Shown here one piece after another: positions 1 through 5,622 of a stretch of DNA of 8,017 bases. The position numbers were made by a program, and so were the translations under genes. The number at the start of each line of letters is the position of its first letter. Positions within the stretch are counted from its first letter, which is position 1. The notes below the pieces were generated by a model that saw only the letters and a list, made by a program, of their open reading frames with translations, was not told where the DNA came from and did no database searches. Source of the DNA: Candidatus Bipolaricaulota bacterium (lineage in GTDB: Bacteria; Bipolaricaulota; Bipolaricaulia; Bipolaricaulales; Bipolaricaulaceae); NCBI GenBank assembly GCA_021163465.1, contig JAGGWU010000132.1:1-8017 (forward strand), written 5' to 3'.

Positions 1-582
1 CAGCCCACCCTGGCTTCGGAGATGGCGGAGCTCCAGGAGCGGATCACCTCCACCCACCGGGGCTCCATCACCTCGGTCCAGGCCATCTACGTCCCCGCCG
101 ACGACTTCACCGACCCCGCGCCGGCCACGGTGTTCGCGCACCTGGATGCCACCATCACCTTGACGCGGGAGTTGGCGGAGAAGGGGATTTACCCCGCGGT
201 GGATCCGCTCCAATCGGACTCCCGCCTCATGGACCCCAGAATAATCTCCCCCGAGCACTACGAGGTGGCCCAAAAGGTACGGGCGATCCTCCAGCGGTTC
301 GTGGACCTGCAGGACATCATCGCCATCATGGGGATGGAGGAGCTATCGGAGGAGGACCGCGTCACCGTGATGCGTGCCCGGAAGATCCAGCGGTTCTTCG
401 CCCAGCCCTTCCACGTGGCCGAGCACTTCACCGGCCGCAAAGGGGTATACGTCCACCTCGAGGACACCATCGAGGGATTTAAGATGCTGGTGGAGGGGGA
501 GCTCGACGAGGTTCCCGAACAGGCGTTCTACATGAAGGGCACCATCGAGGAGGTCCTGGAGGCCGCCAAGGCGTTGCGGTGA
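1..582 (+). CDS. atpD: F-type ATP synthase subunit beta, C-terminal 193 residues (5' truncated by window)
   Basis: This is the C-terminal part of the catalytic beta subunit of F1Fo ATP synthase, which binds and interconverts ADP/ATP in the F1 head on the cytoplasmic face of the membrane. The reading frame is open from base 1, so the gene begins outside the window. An internal ATG at 22 is not the start. Visible family hallmarks are QPTLASEM and ERITST near the left edge, the AIYVPADDFTDPAP segment, the FAHLDATI segment, and the DELSEED-like segment written here as MEELSEED in the C-terminal helical domain. The C-terminal part (FFAQPFHVAEHFTG) is also typical. The gene ends with TGA and is followed at once by a hairpin and a convergent gene. 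No epsilon subunit gene (atpC), the usual next gene, follows it. Identification is secure; only the upstream part, including the P-loop, cannot be seen. Confidence 0.97.
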   Translation, partial: QPTLASEMAELQERITSTHRGSITSVQAIYVPADDFTDPAPATVFAHLDATITLTRELAEKGIYPAVDPLQSDSRLMDPRIISPEHYEVAQKVRAILQRFVDLQDIIAIMGMEELSEEDRVTVMRARKIQRFFAQPFHVAEHFTGRKGVYVHLEDTIEGFKMLVEGELDEVPEQAFYMKGTIEEVLEAAKALR

Positions 583-598
583 GCCCCCTTTAGGGGGC
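583..598. terminator. Convergent hairpin between atpD and ispF
   Basis: A perfect 6-bp G/C stem (GCCCCC, loop TTTA, GGGGGC) begins on the first base after the atpD stop and ends two bases before the ispF stop codon. It has only a weak T-rich run (TATCCTTT) on the + side and none on the minus side. It is the only candidate for separating two converging transcripts in a 17-nt gap, so bidirectional termination is an inference from position and symmetry. Confidence 0.55.
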
Positions 599-599
599 C

Positions 600-1103
600 C
601 TATCCTTTCCGGGCTTGCAGCCCCGTCTCCCTTCGGATGAGGGCCACGGCCAGAGCAGCGACACCCTCCTTTCGCCCCAAGGCCCCCATCCGCTCCGGGG
701 TGGTAGCCTTTACCGATACGTTTCCCCGCGGAATTCCCAGGGCGCCGGCGATCGCCTCCCGCATCCCGGGGACATAGGGCGCGATCACCGGAGCCTCCGC
801 GATCACGGTGGCATCCACCTGGAGCGGCGTGAATCCGCTCCCACGCAGGAGCTCCCGCACCCTCCGCAGGAGCTCCAGCGAGGATATGCCCGCGTAGGCC
901 GGGTCCCCGGGCGGGAAGTGGGCCCCGATGTCCCCCAGCGCCGCGGCGCCAAGGAGCGCGTCGCAGATAGCATGCAGCAGCACGTCGGCATCGGTGTGGC
1001 CTTCGAGCCCCCGGTCATGGGGGATCTCCACACCGCCCAGGAAGAGCTTCCCCCCCGGCGAGAACCGATGGAAGTCGATCCCCAACCCCACCCGGATCTC
1101 CAC
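600..1103 (-). CDS. ispF: 2-C-methyl-D-erythritol 2,4-cyclodiphosphate synthase
   Basis: IspF converts 4-diphosphocytidyl-2-C-methyl-D-erythritol 2-phosphate to the cyclic diphosphate MEcPP, releasing CMP, in the cytoplasmic MEP isoprenoid pathway. The 167-residue product has the usual family length. The metal-site motif GLGIDFHRF gives Asp10 and His12, and His44 lies in the HTDADVLLH segment. DIGAHFP (58-64) and the C-terminal KATTPERMGALGRKEG nucleotide/substrate loop are both present. The start is GTG, one base after the recX stop (TGAGGTG), with a GGAGGAGG Shine-Dalgarno inside the end of recX, so translation is probably coupled to recX. It is the last gene of a recA-recX-ispF unit and ends against the atpD hairpin. 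No ispD is seen next to it. Nothing looks damaged. Confidence 0.96.
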   Translation of the reverse strand: MEIRVGLGIDFHRFSPGGKLFLGGVEIPHDRGLEGHTDADVLLHAICDALLGAAALGDIGAHFPPGDPAYAGISSLELLRRVRELLRGSGFTPLQVDATVIAEAPVIAPYVPGMREAIAGALGIPRGNVSVKATTPERMGALGRKEGVAALAVALIRRETGLQARKG

Positions 1104-1104
1104 C

Positions 1105-1587
1105 TCAGGCCTCCTCCAAGTCCCCTTGCCCCAAGTGCTCCCGGACCACCTCCCGGGCGATGTCCGGGGGGAAGCCGCGCCGCATGAGGTATGAGAAAGC
1201 CCGCCGCAGGGCGACTTCCCGCGGGAGCCCCTTTAGGGCCGGGAGCCGTCGCTTCAGGGCCTCCCGGGCGAGGTCCACATCCTCCACTCCCCCTAGAGCC
1301 CTCTCCATCGCCTCGCGGACGAACTCCTGAGGGATTCCCTTGCGGACGAGTTCCTGCTCGATCACGCGTTTGGCCCGAGGGCGGCGGAAGGCCCGGTCCT
1401 CGGCGTACAGGCGGGCGTACAGGGAATCGTCCAGGAGCCTTTCCTCCTTGGCCCGGGCGATCACGTCCTCGACGATGTCGCTCGGAAAACCTTTCCCCCG
1501 GAGCTTGCGCCGGGCCTCCGCCTCGGTGCGGGGCCGCAGGGAAAGCAGGTGGAGGAGGTATCTGTACGCCCGTTCCCGATCGTTCAC
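1105..1587 (-). CDS. recX: Regulatory protein RecX
   Basis: RecX binds RecA filaments and modulates (usually inhibits) RecA recombinase and coprotease activity. The product is 160 residues, within the family's typical range of about 150-270. It shows the expected tandem three-helix repeats: RAYRYLLHLLSLRPRTEAEARRKLRGKGF near the N-terminus, then DIVEDVIARAKEERLLDDSLYARLYAED, and a C-terminal repeat containing LRRAFSYLMRRGFPPDIAREVV. Highly basic helices fit a filament-groove binder. The start is GTG, overlapping the recA TGA stop by 4 bases (GTGA), which implies translational coupling and stoichiometry set by recA translation. Assignment rests on both sequence pattern and position directly after recA, as in many bacteria. 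Confidence 0.93.
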   Translation of the reverse strand: MNDRERAYRYLLHLLSLRPRTEAEARRKLRGKGFPSDIVEDVIARAKEERLLDDSLYARLYAEDRAFRRPRAKRVIEQELVRKGIPQEFVREAMERALGGVEDVDLAREALKRRLPALKGLPREVALRRAFSYLMRRGFPPDIAREVVREHLGQGDLEEA

Positions 1588-2597
1588 TCGGGGATCAACG
1601 GCCTCGGCTCCGGGATCCCGGCCTTCGCCCGGATCTCCGCCACCAATTGCTCGGCAACGTCGAGGTTCTCGGCGATGAAGGCCGCGGCCTGGCTCACCCC
1701 CTGGCCGAGCTTGATGTCCCCAAAGGAATACCAGGAACCGGAGCGGGTCACGATCCCCAGCGATTCGGCGGTGTGGAGGATGTCCCGCTCCCTAACGATC
1801 CCCTTCCCGTAGATCACGTCGAACGCGGCCTCTCGGAAGGGCGGGGCCACCTTGTTCTTGGTGACCCGGACCCGGGCCTTCATCCCCACCTGCTCGCTTC
1901 CCTCGGTGAGCTTCCCCTCGGCCCAGATCTGGAGCCGTACCGAGGCGTAGAACTTGAGGGCCCGACCCCCGGTGGTGGTGATGCTTGGCCCCCACGGGCC
2001 GGATTGGATGGTGGACCGGATCTGGTTCACGAACACCGCTACCGTGCGCGACTGGGCGATGGCCGCGGCCAGCTTCCGCATTGCCTGGGACATGAGCCGC
2101 GCCTGGAGGCCAACCTGGGTATCGCCCATCTGCCCCTGTAGCTCCGCCTCGGGGACCAACGCCGCCACCGAGTCCACCACGATCATGTCCACGGCGCCGC
2201 TTCTGGTGAGCTGCTCCATGATCTCCAGGGCCTGTTCACCGGAGTTGGGCTGGGAGAGGAGGAGATGGTCCAGGTCCACGCCGATGGCCCGGGTGTAGTT
2301 GGGATCAAGGGCGTGTTCGGCGTCGATGAAGGCGGCCACCCCGCCCAGCCTCTGGGTCTCGGCGATCATGTGCAGGGCCAGGGTGGTCTTCCCCGAGGCC
2401 TCGGCGCCGTAGATTTCCACGATCCGCCCCCGGGGCACCCCGCCAACCCCTAAAGCGATATCTAAAGAGAGGGAGCCGGTGGGGATTACCTCCACCTCCT
2501 CGGCCACGGCGCGCTCCCCGAGCCACATGATGGCCCCCTCGCCGTAGGCCTTCTTGATCTGCTTGAGTACCCCTTCGAGAACTTCCCGCTTCTTCAT
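1584..2597 (-). CDS. recA: Recombinase RecA
   Basis: RecA forms ATP-dependent filaments on single-stranded DNA, catalyses strand exchange and stimulates LexA-type self-cleavage. The 337-residue product contains the N-terminal helix and the Walker A motif GAEASGKT (64-71; the commonest form is GPESSGKT). It also has the DAEHALDP segment (92-99), Walker B MIVVDS (138-143), loop L1 (VPEAELQGQMGDTQVG, 148-163) and the Lys-x-Lys pair (TKNK, 246-249). Loop L2 (about 191-211, NQIRSTIQSGPWGPSITTTGG) keeps TTTGG but differs from the E. coli form GVMFGNPETTTGG: Trp stands where Phe usually is, and the Glu of NPE is Ser. The C-terminus is short and lacks a strongly acidic tail. The ATG start is preceded by AGGAG. 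No LexA box of the E. coli or Gram-positive type was found in the 67-nt upstream gap. Heads a recA-recX-ispF operon. Confidence 0.98.
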   Translation of the reverse strand: MKKREVLEGVLKQIKKAYGEGAIMWLGERAVAEEVEVIPTGSLSLDIALGVGGVPRGRIVEIYGAEASGKTTLALHMIAETQRLGGVAAFIDAEHALDPNYTRAIGVDLDHLLLSQPNSGEQALEIMEQLTRSGAVDMIVVDSVAALVPEAELQGQMGDTQVGLQARLMSQAMRKLAAAIAQSRTVAVFVNQIRSTIQSGPWGPSITTTGGRALKFYASVRLQIWAEGKLTEGSEQVGMKARVRVTKNKVAPPFREAAFDVIYGKGIVRERDILHTAESLGIVTRSGSWYSFGDIKLGQGVSQAAAFIAENLDVAEQLVAEIRAKAGIPEPRPLIPE

Positions 2598-2621
2598 CTC
2601 GCTCCTATGGTAGGGGAGGAA

Positions 2622-2655
2622 GGGAGGGGGCTCAACTGGACCAAGGCCCCCTCCC
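2622..2655 (-). terminator. GC-rich hairpin between the lamin-tail gene and recA
   Basis: A perfect 10-bp inverted repeat (GGGAGGGGGC / GCCCCCTCCC) with a 14-nt loop lies between the stop of the upstream secreted-protein gene and the recA start, both on the minus strand. No U-tract follows the hairpin in the minus direction (TTCCTCCCC). It could be a weak terminator insulating recA, a structured recA leader, or a 3' stability element. The structure is seen directly; its role is inferred. Confidence 0.45.
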
Positions 2656-2664
2656 CCGGCGGCT

Positions 2665-3486
2665 TCAGTTGGCGATCTCTCCCTCCACTACCACGCCGCC
2701 CCGGGGGCCACTTGCATCGAACGCCCCCAGGGCGATCAGGATTTTCCCGTTGGGAAACCCCATGGTATCCAACGCATACGTCCCGGTCGGAGGCAGGTCC
2801 CCTGCCACGAGCTCCCAGAACGTTCCTGTTTTCACGAAGATCTTCACCTCGATCCCCTCGACGTCACCCGTGAACTCCCATGAAAGCTCCACCGTGCCGG
2901 AAAACGGGGAACTGGGAACCGAGCACTCGAGGGGAAGGAGGAGTGATCTCGCGGCATTCTCTGCCCCGGGTGTCCCGTAAACTTCCCTTCCTTTCGCATC
3001 GTGGGCGTTCCCTTTGGTGCCCGTGCGCCACGCCACAGGGCTGTCCGGGAGCTCGGGGGAGATCCTCTCCATGGATGCGGCTGTTCCTACGTCGCCGGCG
3101 AACCACCCTTCCTTCGCTCCCCCGTTGGCCGTATCAACTACTACGCCCGCGGGGTCCACGAGCTGTAACACTATTCCCGTGTTCGGCAAGGCTCCCTTAT
3201 AGATGAGGTCCGCCTGAACATCGGAGATGGTGGTATCGTCGGTGCGTTCCAACAGGAAGAACCCCCAGGGCGGTATCGAACCGGAAAGAGGGATCTCCCG
3301 CTGGCCCAGGATGAGCCGCCAGCCGGTGAGGTCCACCTCGGCGGGGGAGTTGTTGTAAAGCTCAATCCACTCATCGTAGCCCGAGGCGGCGGTTCCGGCC
3401 CAACCCACTTCGTTGATTACCACCTGCCCCAAAGAAAGGAAGCCAAGGCCGAGAAGTACCGCGGAAATGCTCAAGAAGAGGCGCAA
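2665..3486 (-). CDS. Secreted lamin-tail-domain protein of unknown function
   Basis: The 273-residue product (TTG start) begins with a signal-peptide-like stretch: LRLF, a hydrophobic core SISAVLLGLGFLSL, and probable cleavage around residues 20-21. A bacterial lamin-tail (LTD) domain follows at about 22-178, shown by VVINEVGWAG, YDEWIELYNNS, VDLTGWRL, the SGSIPPWGFFLLER segment, VVDTANGG and a closing YGTPGAEN. Residues about 186-273 look like a beta-sandwich (Ig/fibronectin-type) module with SGTVELSWEF. LTD domains in bacteria are found in extracellular proteins, often with nucleases or adhesion modules; no catalytic motif is visible here. The TTG is chosen because AGGAGGTGAT, a perfect anti-SD match, sits 8 nt upstream. 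A longer ATG frame starting at 3606 would translate through that site and bury the signal peptide. It lies upstream of recA with a hairpin between, so a functional link is doubtful. Confidence 0.85.
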   Translation of the reverse strand: MRLFLSISAVLLGLGFLSLGQVVINEVGWAGTAASGYDEWIELYNNSPAEVDLTGWRLILGQREIPLSGSIPPWGFFLLERTDDTTISDVQADLIYKGALPNTGIVLQLVDPAGVVVDTANGGAKEGWFAGDVGTAASMERISPELPDSPVAWRTGTKGNAHDAKGREVYGTPGAENAARSLLLPLECSVPSSPFSGTVELSWEFTGDVEGIEVKIFVKTGTFWELVAGDLPPTGTYALDTMGFPNGKILIALGAFDASGPRGGVVVEGEIAN

Positions 3487-3490
3487 CCCT

Positions 3491-3503
3491 ATCACCTCCT
3501 CCT
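3491..3503 (-). promoter_or_regulatory. Unusually strong Shine-Dalgarno that fixes the TTG start
   Basis: Read on the minus strand this is AGGAGGAGGTGAT. Its last ten bases are complementary to the whole canonical 16S anti-SD tail. Core GGAGG lies 8 nt before the TTG codon at 3486-3484. This makes the TTG, rather than any upstream ATG/GTG, the likely start of the lamin-tail protein. Confidence 0.85.
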
Positions 3504-3508
3504 GAGGA

Positions 3509-3538
3509 ATAATGGGCCACTTCCCCCGATTCCGCCAA
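3509..3538 (-). promoter_or_regulatory. Possible promoter for the lamin-tail protein gene
   Basis: On the minus strand TTGGCG (3538-3533) and CATTAT (3514-3509) are separated by 18 bp and each match the sigma70 consensus at 4 of 6 positions. The implied start near 3502 leaves a leader of about 16 nt that just contains the strong SD. It is the best minus-strand candidate in this gap but weak. Confidence 0.25.
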
Positions 3539-3574
3539 GGTCGCAAATTTCGCCGCTGGCACAATGGCCGAACC

Positions 3575-3596
3575 AAACGGAAAACTCCGTTTTTTT
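3575..3596 (+). terminator. Orphan intrinsic terminator
   Basis: AAACGGA, loop AAAC, TCCGTTT form a 7-bp stem that runs straight into a T tract (seven T at 3590-3596), the classic intrinsic terminator layout on the + strand. No + strand gene lies upstream within the window before atpD, so it would stop an antisense transcript crossing the lamin-tail gene, or insulate the tRNA promoter. On the minus strand the same hairpin would sit in or just before the leader of the lamin-tail gene. Confidence 0.5.
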
Positions 3597-3643
3597 CTCG
3601 TGTCACCCGTCACGTGGGACAAACTTCCCGTGGCCCTCCGGGA

Positions 3644-3671
3644 TTGCGTCGCCGGGGGCGAGGCGTATAGT
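3644..3671 (+). promoter_or_regulatory. Possible upstream promoter of the tRNA array
   Basis: TTGCGT and TATAGT (5 of 6 to the -10 consensus) are 16 bp apart, 20-odd bp ahead of the better promoter at 3690. Tandem promoters are common before stable-RNA operons, but the -35 match is poor. Confidence 0.3.
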
Positions 3672-3689
3672 GGGGTTCCCTGGCGGAGC

Positions 3690-3719
3690 TTGACAGCGAA
3701 ACCACAGGCCGCGTAAGAT
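3690..3719 (+). promoter_or_regulatory. Promoter of the tRNA array
   Basis: A perfect -35 TTGACA (3690-3695) and a -10 TAAGAT (3714-3719) are spaced by 18 bp. The expected transcription start is near 3726, just 4 nt before the first tRNA. Position and consensus quality make it the main promoter for the six tRNA genes and possibly dnaA. Confidence 0.75.
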
Positions 3720-3729
3720 TTGAGCGGTT

Positions 3730-3802
3730 GGGCCGTTAGCTCAACTGGCAGAGCAGCGGACTCTTAATCCGCGGGTTGGGGGTTCGAGTCCCTCACGGCC
3801 CA
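3730..3802 (+). tRNA. tRNA-Lys (anticodon CTT)
   Basis: Full cloverleaf of 73 nt: acceptor GGGCCGT/ACGGCCC, D arm GCTC/GAGC, anticodon stem GCGGA/TCCGC with loop CTCTTAA (anticodon CTT, reads AAG), and T arm with TTCGAGT loop. The discriminator is A and the 3' CCA is not encoded. It is first in the array. Confidence 0.96.
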
Positions 3803-3805
3803 GGA

Positions 3806-3878
3806 GGGTCGTTAGCTCAGTTGGCAGAGCACCGGCCTTTTAAGCCGGGGGTCGCAGGTTCGATTCCTGCACGACCCA
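3806..3878 (+). tRNA. tRNA-Lys (anticodon TTT)
   Basis: Acceptor GGGTCGT/ACGACCC, D arm GCTC/GAGC, anticodon stem CCGGC/GCCGG with loop CTTTTAA (anticodon TTT, reads AAA/AAG), and T arm GCAGG/CCTGC. Discriminator A, CCA not encoded. It lies 3 nt after the first tRNA-Lys and is similar enough in the D arm and acceptor to suggest an old duplication. Confidence 0.96.
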
Positions 3879-3882
3879 GATT

Positions 3883-3955
3883 GTCCCCGTCGTCTAGCGG
3901 TCTAGGATCCCGGTCTTTCAAGCCGGAGGCGGGGGTTCGAATCCCCCCGGGGACA
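3883..3955 (+). tRNA. tRNA-Glu (anticodon TTC)
   Basis: Acceptor GTCCCCG/CGGGGAC and the GTCTAG...AGGA D arm typical of tRNA-Glu. Anticodon stem CCGGT/GCCGG carries loop CTTTCAA (anticodon TTC, reads GAA/GAG), and the T arm is GGGGG/CCCCC. No CCA is encoded. Confidence 0.96.
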
Positions 3956-3961
3956 GGTGGC

Positions 3962-3991
3962 TTGGCAGCTTATCCGGACCGTAGCTATAAT
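3962..3991 (+). promoter_or_regulatory. Promoter-like pair inside the tRNA array
   Basis: TTGGCA (3962-3967) and a perfect TATAAT (3986-3991) are 18 bp apart in the 37-nt spacer between tRNA-Glu and tRNA-Val, the longest spacer in the array. The -10 ends one base before tRNA-Val, so a normal start near 3997 would fall inside that tRNA. If active it would supply tRNA-Asp, tRNA-Phe and dnaA rather than intact tRNA-Val. Confidence 0.4.
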
Positions 3992-3992
3992 T

Positions 3993-4064
3993 GGGCGAGT
4001 AGCTCAGTGGGAGAGCATCCGGCTTACATCCGGAAGGTCGGGGGTTCGATCCCCTCCTCGCCCA
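3993..4064 (+). tRNA. tRNA-Val (anticodon TAC)
   Basis: 72 nt: acceptor GGGCGAG/CTCGCCC, D arm GCTC/GAGC, anticodon stem TCCGG/CCGGA with loop CTTACAT (anticodon TAC, reads GTA and wobble), and T arm GGGGG/CCCTC with one G-U. Discriminator A, no encoded CCA. Confidence 0.96.
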
Positions 4065-4069
4065 GAGAT

Positions 4070-4148
4070 GGGGCCGTGGTCTAGGCTGGACTAGGACGCC
4101 GGATTGTCACTCCGGAGATCGCGGGTTCAAATCCCGTCGGCCCCGCCA
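4070..4148 (+). tRNA. tRNA-Asp (anticodon GTC), CCA encoded
   Basis: Acceptor GGGGCCG/CGGCCCC, a long D loop, anticodon stem CCGGA/TCCGG with loop TTGTCAC (anticodon GTC, reads GAC/GAT), and T arm GCGGG/CCCGT. Discriminator G is followed by CCA in the DNA, unlike the other five genes here. A GGCCC-GAAA-GGGTC hairpin follows in the spacer. Confidence 0.95.
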
Positions 4149-4171
4149 GCGGCCCGAAAGGGTCGAGATGT

Positions 4172-4244
4172 GGCGAGGTAGCTCAGGTGGTAGAGCACGC
4201 GGCTGAAAACCGCGGTGTCCCCAGTTCGACTCTGGGCCTCGCCA
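4172..4244 (+). tRNA. tRNA-Phe (anticodon GAA)
   Basis: Acceptor GGCGAGG/CCTCGCC, D arm GCTC/GAGC, anticodon stem CGCGG/CCGCG with loop CTGAAAA (anticodon GAA, reads TTC/TTT), the GTGTC variable loop typical of tRNA-Phe, and T arm CCCAG/CTGGG. Discriminator A, no encoded CCA. The dnaA start is 36 nt downstream; a T-rich run (CTTTGTTTTTG) follows but without its own hairpin. Confidence 0.96.
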
Positions 4245-4280
4245 CTTGCTTTGTTTTTGCCCTTTGAGACGGGGGCATTT

Positions 4281-5621
4281 ATGGCGAATTCGGCAGAGGC
4301 GATTTGGGAGACCCTTAAGCGGGAGCTTATAAAGGAAATTCCCCCCACAAGTTTTGTGGGCTGGTTTTCCGAGGTGCATCCTGTAAAGGTGGACAAGGAC
4401 CATCTCGTCCTCGAGGTCCCATCGACCTTCATCAAAGTTGGGATAGAACGGCGTTTCCAAGACCTCATCAATCGCCTCATCCGGGACCACGTCTCGCCCG
4501 GGATGTCCCTAAAGCTCGTGGTGCGTGAAGAAGGTGCTCCCGCCCAATTCACCGCTCCCCCCACCGTCTCGCCCCGCTACTTGGGGACCCTGCCCCTCAA
4601 CCCCGAGTACACCTTCGAGACCTTTGTGCGCGGCAAGAACTCCCAGTTCGCCTTTGCCGCAGCCCAGTTGGTGGCCCAATCGCCCGCCCGGGCCTATAAC
4701 CCTCTTTTTATCTACGGGAAGGTAGGGCTGGGGAAAACCCACCTCCTCCACGCGATCGGGAACCACGTGCTCTCGACCCCAAATGAGCTCACCGTGGTCT
4801 ACACGACATCGGAACGTTTCGCCAACGAGCTCATCACCGCCATCGGCAATAACACCACCGAACAATTCCGGGCCAAATACCGCAACGTAGATGTCCTCCT
4901 CATCGACGACGTCCACTTCCTCAAGAACAAGGAGGCCACCCAAGAGGAGCTCTTCCACACCTTCAACGAGCTTTACGGAAATGGAAAGCAGATAGTGCTC
5001 TCCTCCGACCGTCCCCCCGAGGAGCTCCACGGACTGCAGGACCGGTTGGTATCGCGCTTTCGTTGGGGCTTGGTAGCCGATATTCAACCGCCGGACTTGG
5101 AGACCCGGATCGCGATACTCCGGGAGAAGGCCCGCCGTCAAGGAGTAGAACTCGAAGATCAGCTTTTGGAAATGATCGCTTCGCGGGTGGTTACCAATGT
5201 CCGGGACCTGGAGGGGGCCCTTATCCGGGTCATTGCTTATATGAAGCTAGGCGAGGGGGAAATAACCCCCGAGGTGCTACAGGAGCTTATCCCCGCCCCG
5301 CCCAAAGAAACGGCGAGGCAACGCCTAACCGTGGAGGTCATCAAGGAGGAGGTGGCCCGTCATTACGGCCTTTCGGTGGAGGATCTGGAGGGACCGGCAC
5401 GCAGGAAGGACATATCCCACGCGCGTCAGGTTGCCATATACCTTGCTCGGGAACTTACCAACAGTTCCTTTCCCACTTTAGGGGCCGCCTTCGGGGGACG
5501 CGACCACTCCACCATCATGCACGCGTACCAAAAGATGCAGGAGCTGTTGAAGGACACGCCCCTTTTGCGTAACGAAATCGAATCACTCAAGCAGGAACTA
5601 CAGACGAAATATGCTCCCTGA
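4281..5621 (+). CDS. dnaA: Chromosomal replication initiator protein DnaA
   Basis: DnaA binds DnaA boxes at oriC, melts the origin in its ATP form and helps recruit the replicative helicase. The 446-residue product has domain I at about 1-82, a short linker, and an AAA+ core at about 105-335. Walker A is GKVGLGKT (146-153; most relatives have G at the second position), and Walker B LLIDDVHF (206-213) and sensor 1 SSD (241-243) follow. Box VII is SRFRWGL with its Arg finger Arg259, and the sensor 2 Arg is in NVRDLEGAL (Arg308). Domain IV carries the DNA-binding signature GGRDHSTIMHAYQKM (405-419). The ATG at 4281 is preferred, with a weak GGGGG SD 5 nt upstream; a longer frame from 4215 begins inside tRNA-Phe. 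It is followed directly by oriC, not dnaN. The short gap to the tRNAs suggests shared transcription. Confidence 0.98.
   Translation: MANSAEAIWETLKRELIKEIPPTSFVGWFSEVHPVKVDKDHLVLEVPSTFIKVGIERRFQDLINRLIRDHVSPGMSLKLVVREEGAPAQFTAPPTVSPRYLGTLPLNPEYTFETFVRGKNSQFAFAAAQLVAQSPARAYNPLFIYGKVGLGKTHLLHAIGNHVLSTPNELTVVYTTSERFANELITAIGNNTTEQFRAKYRNVDVLLIDDVHFLKNKEATQEELFHTFNELYGNGKQIVLSSDRPPEELHGLQDRLVSRFRWGLVADIQPPDLETRIAILREKARRQGVELEDQLLEMIASRVVTNVRDLEGALIRVIAYMKLGEGEITPEVLQELIPAPPKETARQRLTVEVIKEEVARHYGLSVEDLEGPARRKDISHARQVAIYLARELTNSSFPTLGAAFGGRDHSTIMHAYQKMQELLKDTPLLRNEIESLKQELQTKYAP
4344..4360 (+). repeat. Palindrome early in dnaA
   Basis: CCCACAA, spacer GTT, TTGTGGG form a perfect 7-bp inverted repeat at codons 22-27 of dnaA. 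It could form an mRNA hairpin just after translation starts. A regulatory role is speculative. Confidence 0.3.
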
Positions 5622-5622
5622 G

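Noticed and set aside
3487..3606. 40-codon N-terminal extension of the lamin-tail protein
   Set aside because: It would translate through a perfect SD and place charged sequence before the signal peptide; the TTG start fits better.
3776..4084. 102-residue + strand frame across the tRNA array
   Set aside because: It lies over four well-formed tRNAs; its apparent protein is translated cloverleaf sequence.
4215..4280. 22-codon N-terminal extension of DnaA
   Set aside because: It would start inside tRNA-Phe, has no SD, and the DnaA domain I pattern begins at the ATG at 4281.
4107..4564. Minus-strand frames of 127 and 145 residues overlapping tRNA-Asp, tRNA-Phe and the 5' end of dnaA
   Set aside because: They are antisense to certain genes and contain the familiar spurious peptides made by translating tRNA genes backwards (RRDLNPRSPE, SRTGDTAVFSRVLYHLSYL).
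4509..5141. 210-residue minus-strand frame
   Set aside because: Antisense to the DnaA AAA+ core; no family resemblance and no initiation signals.
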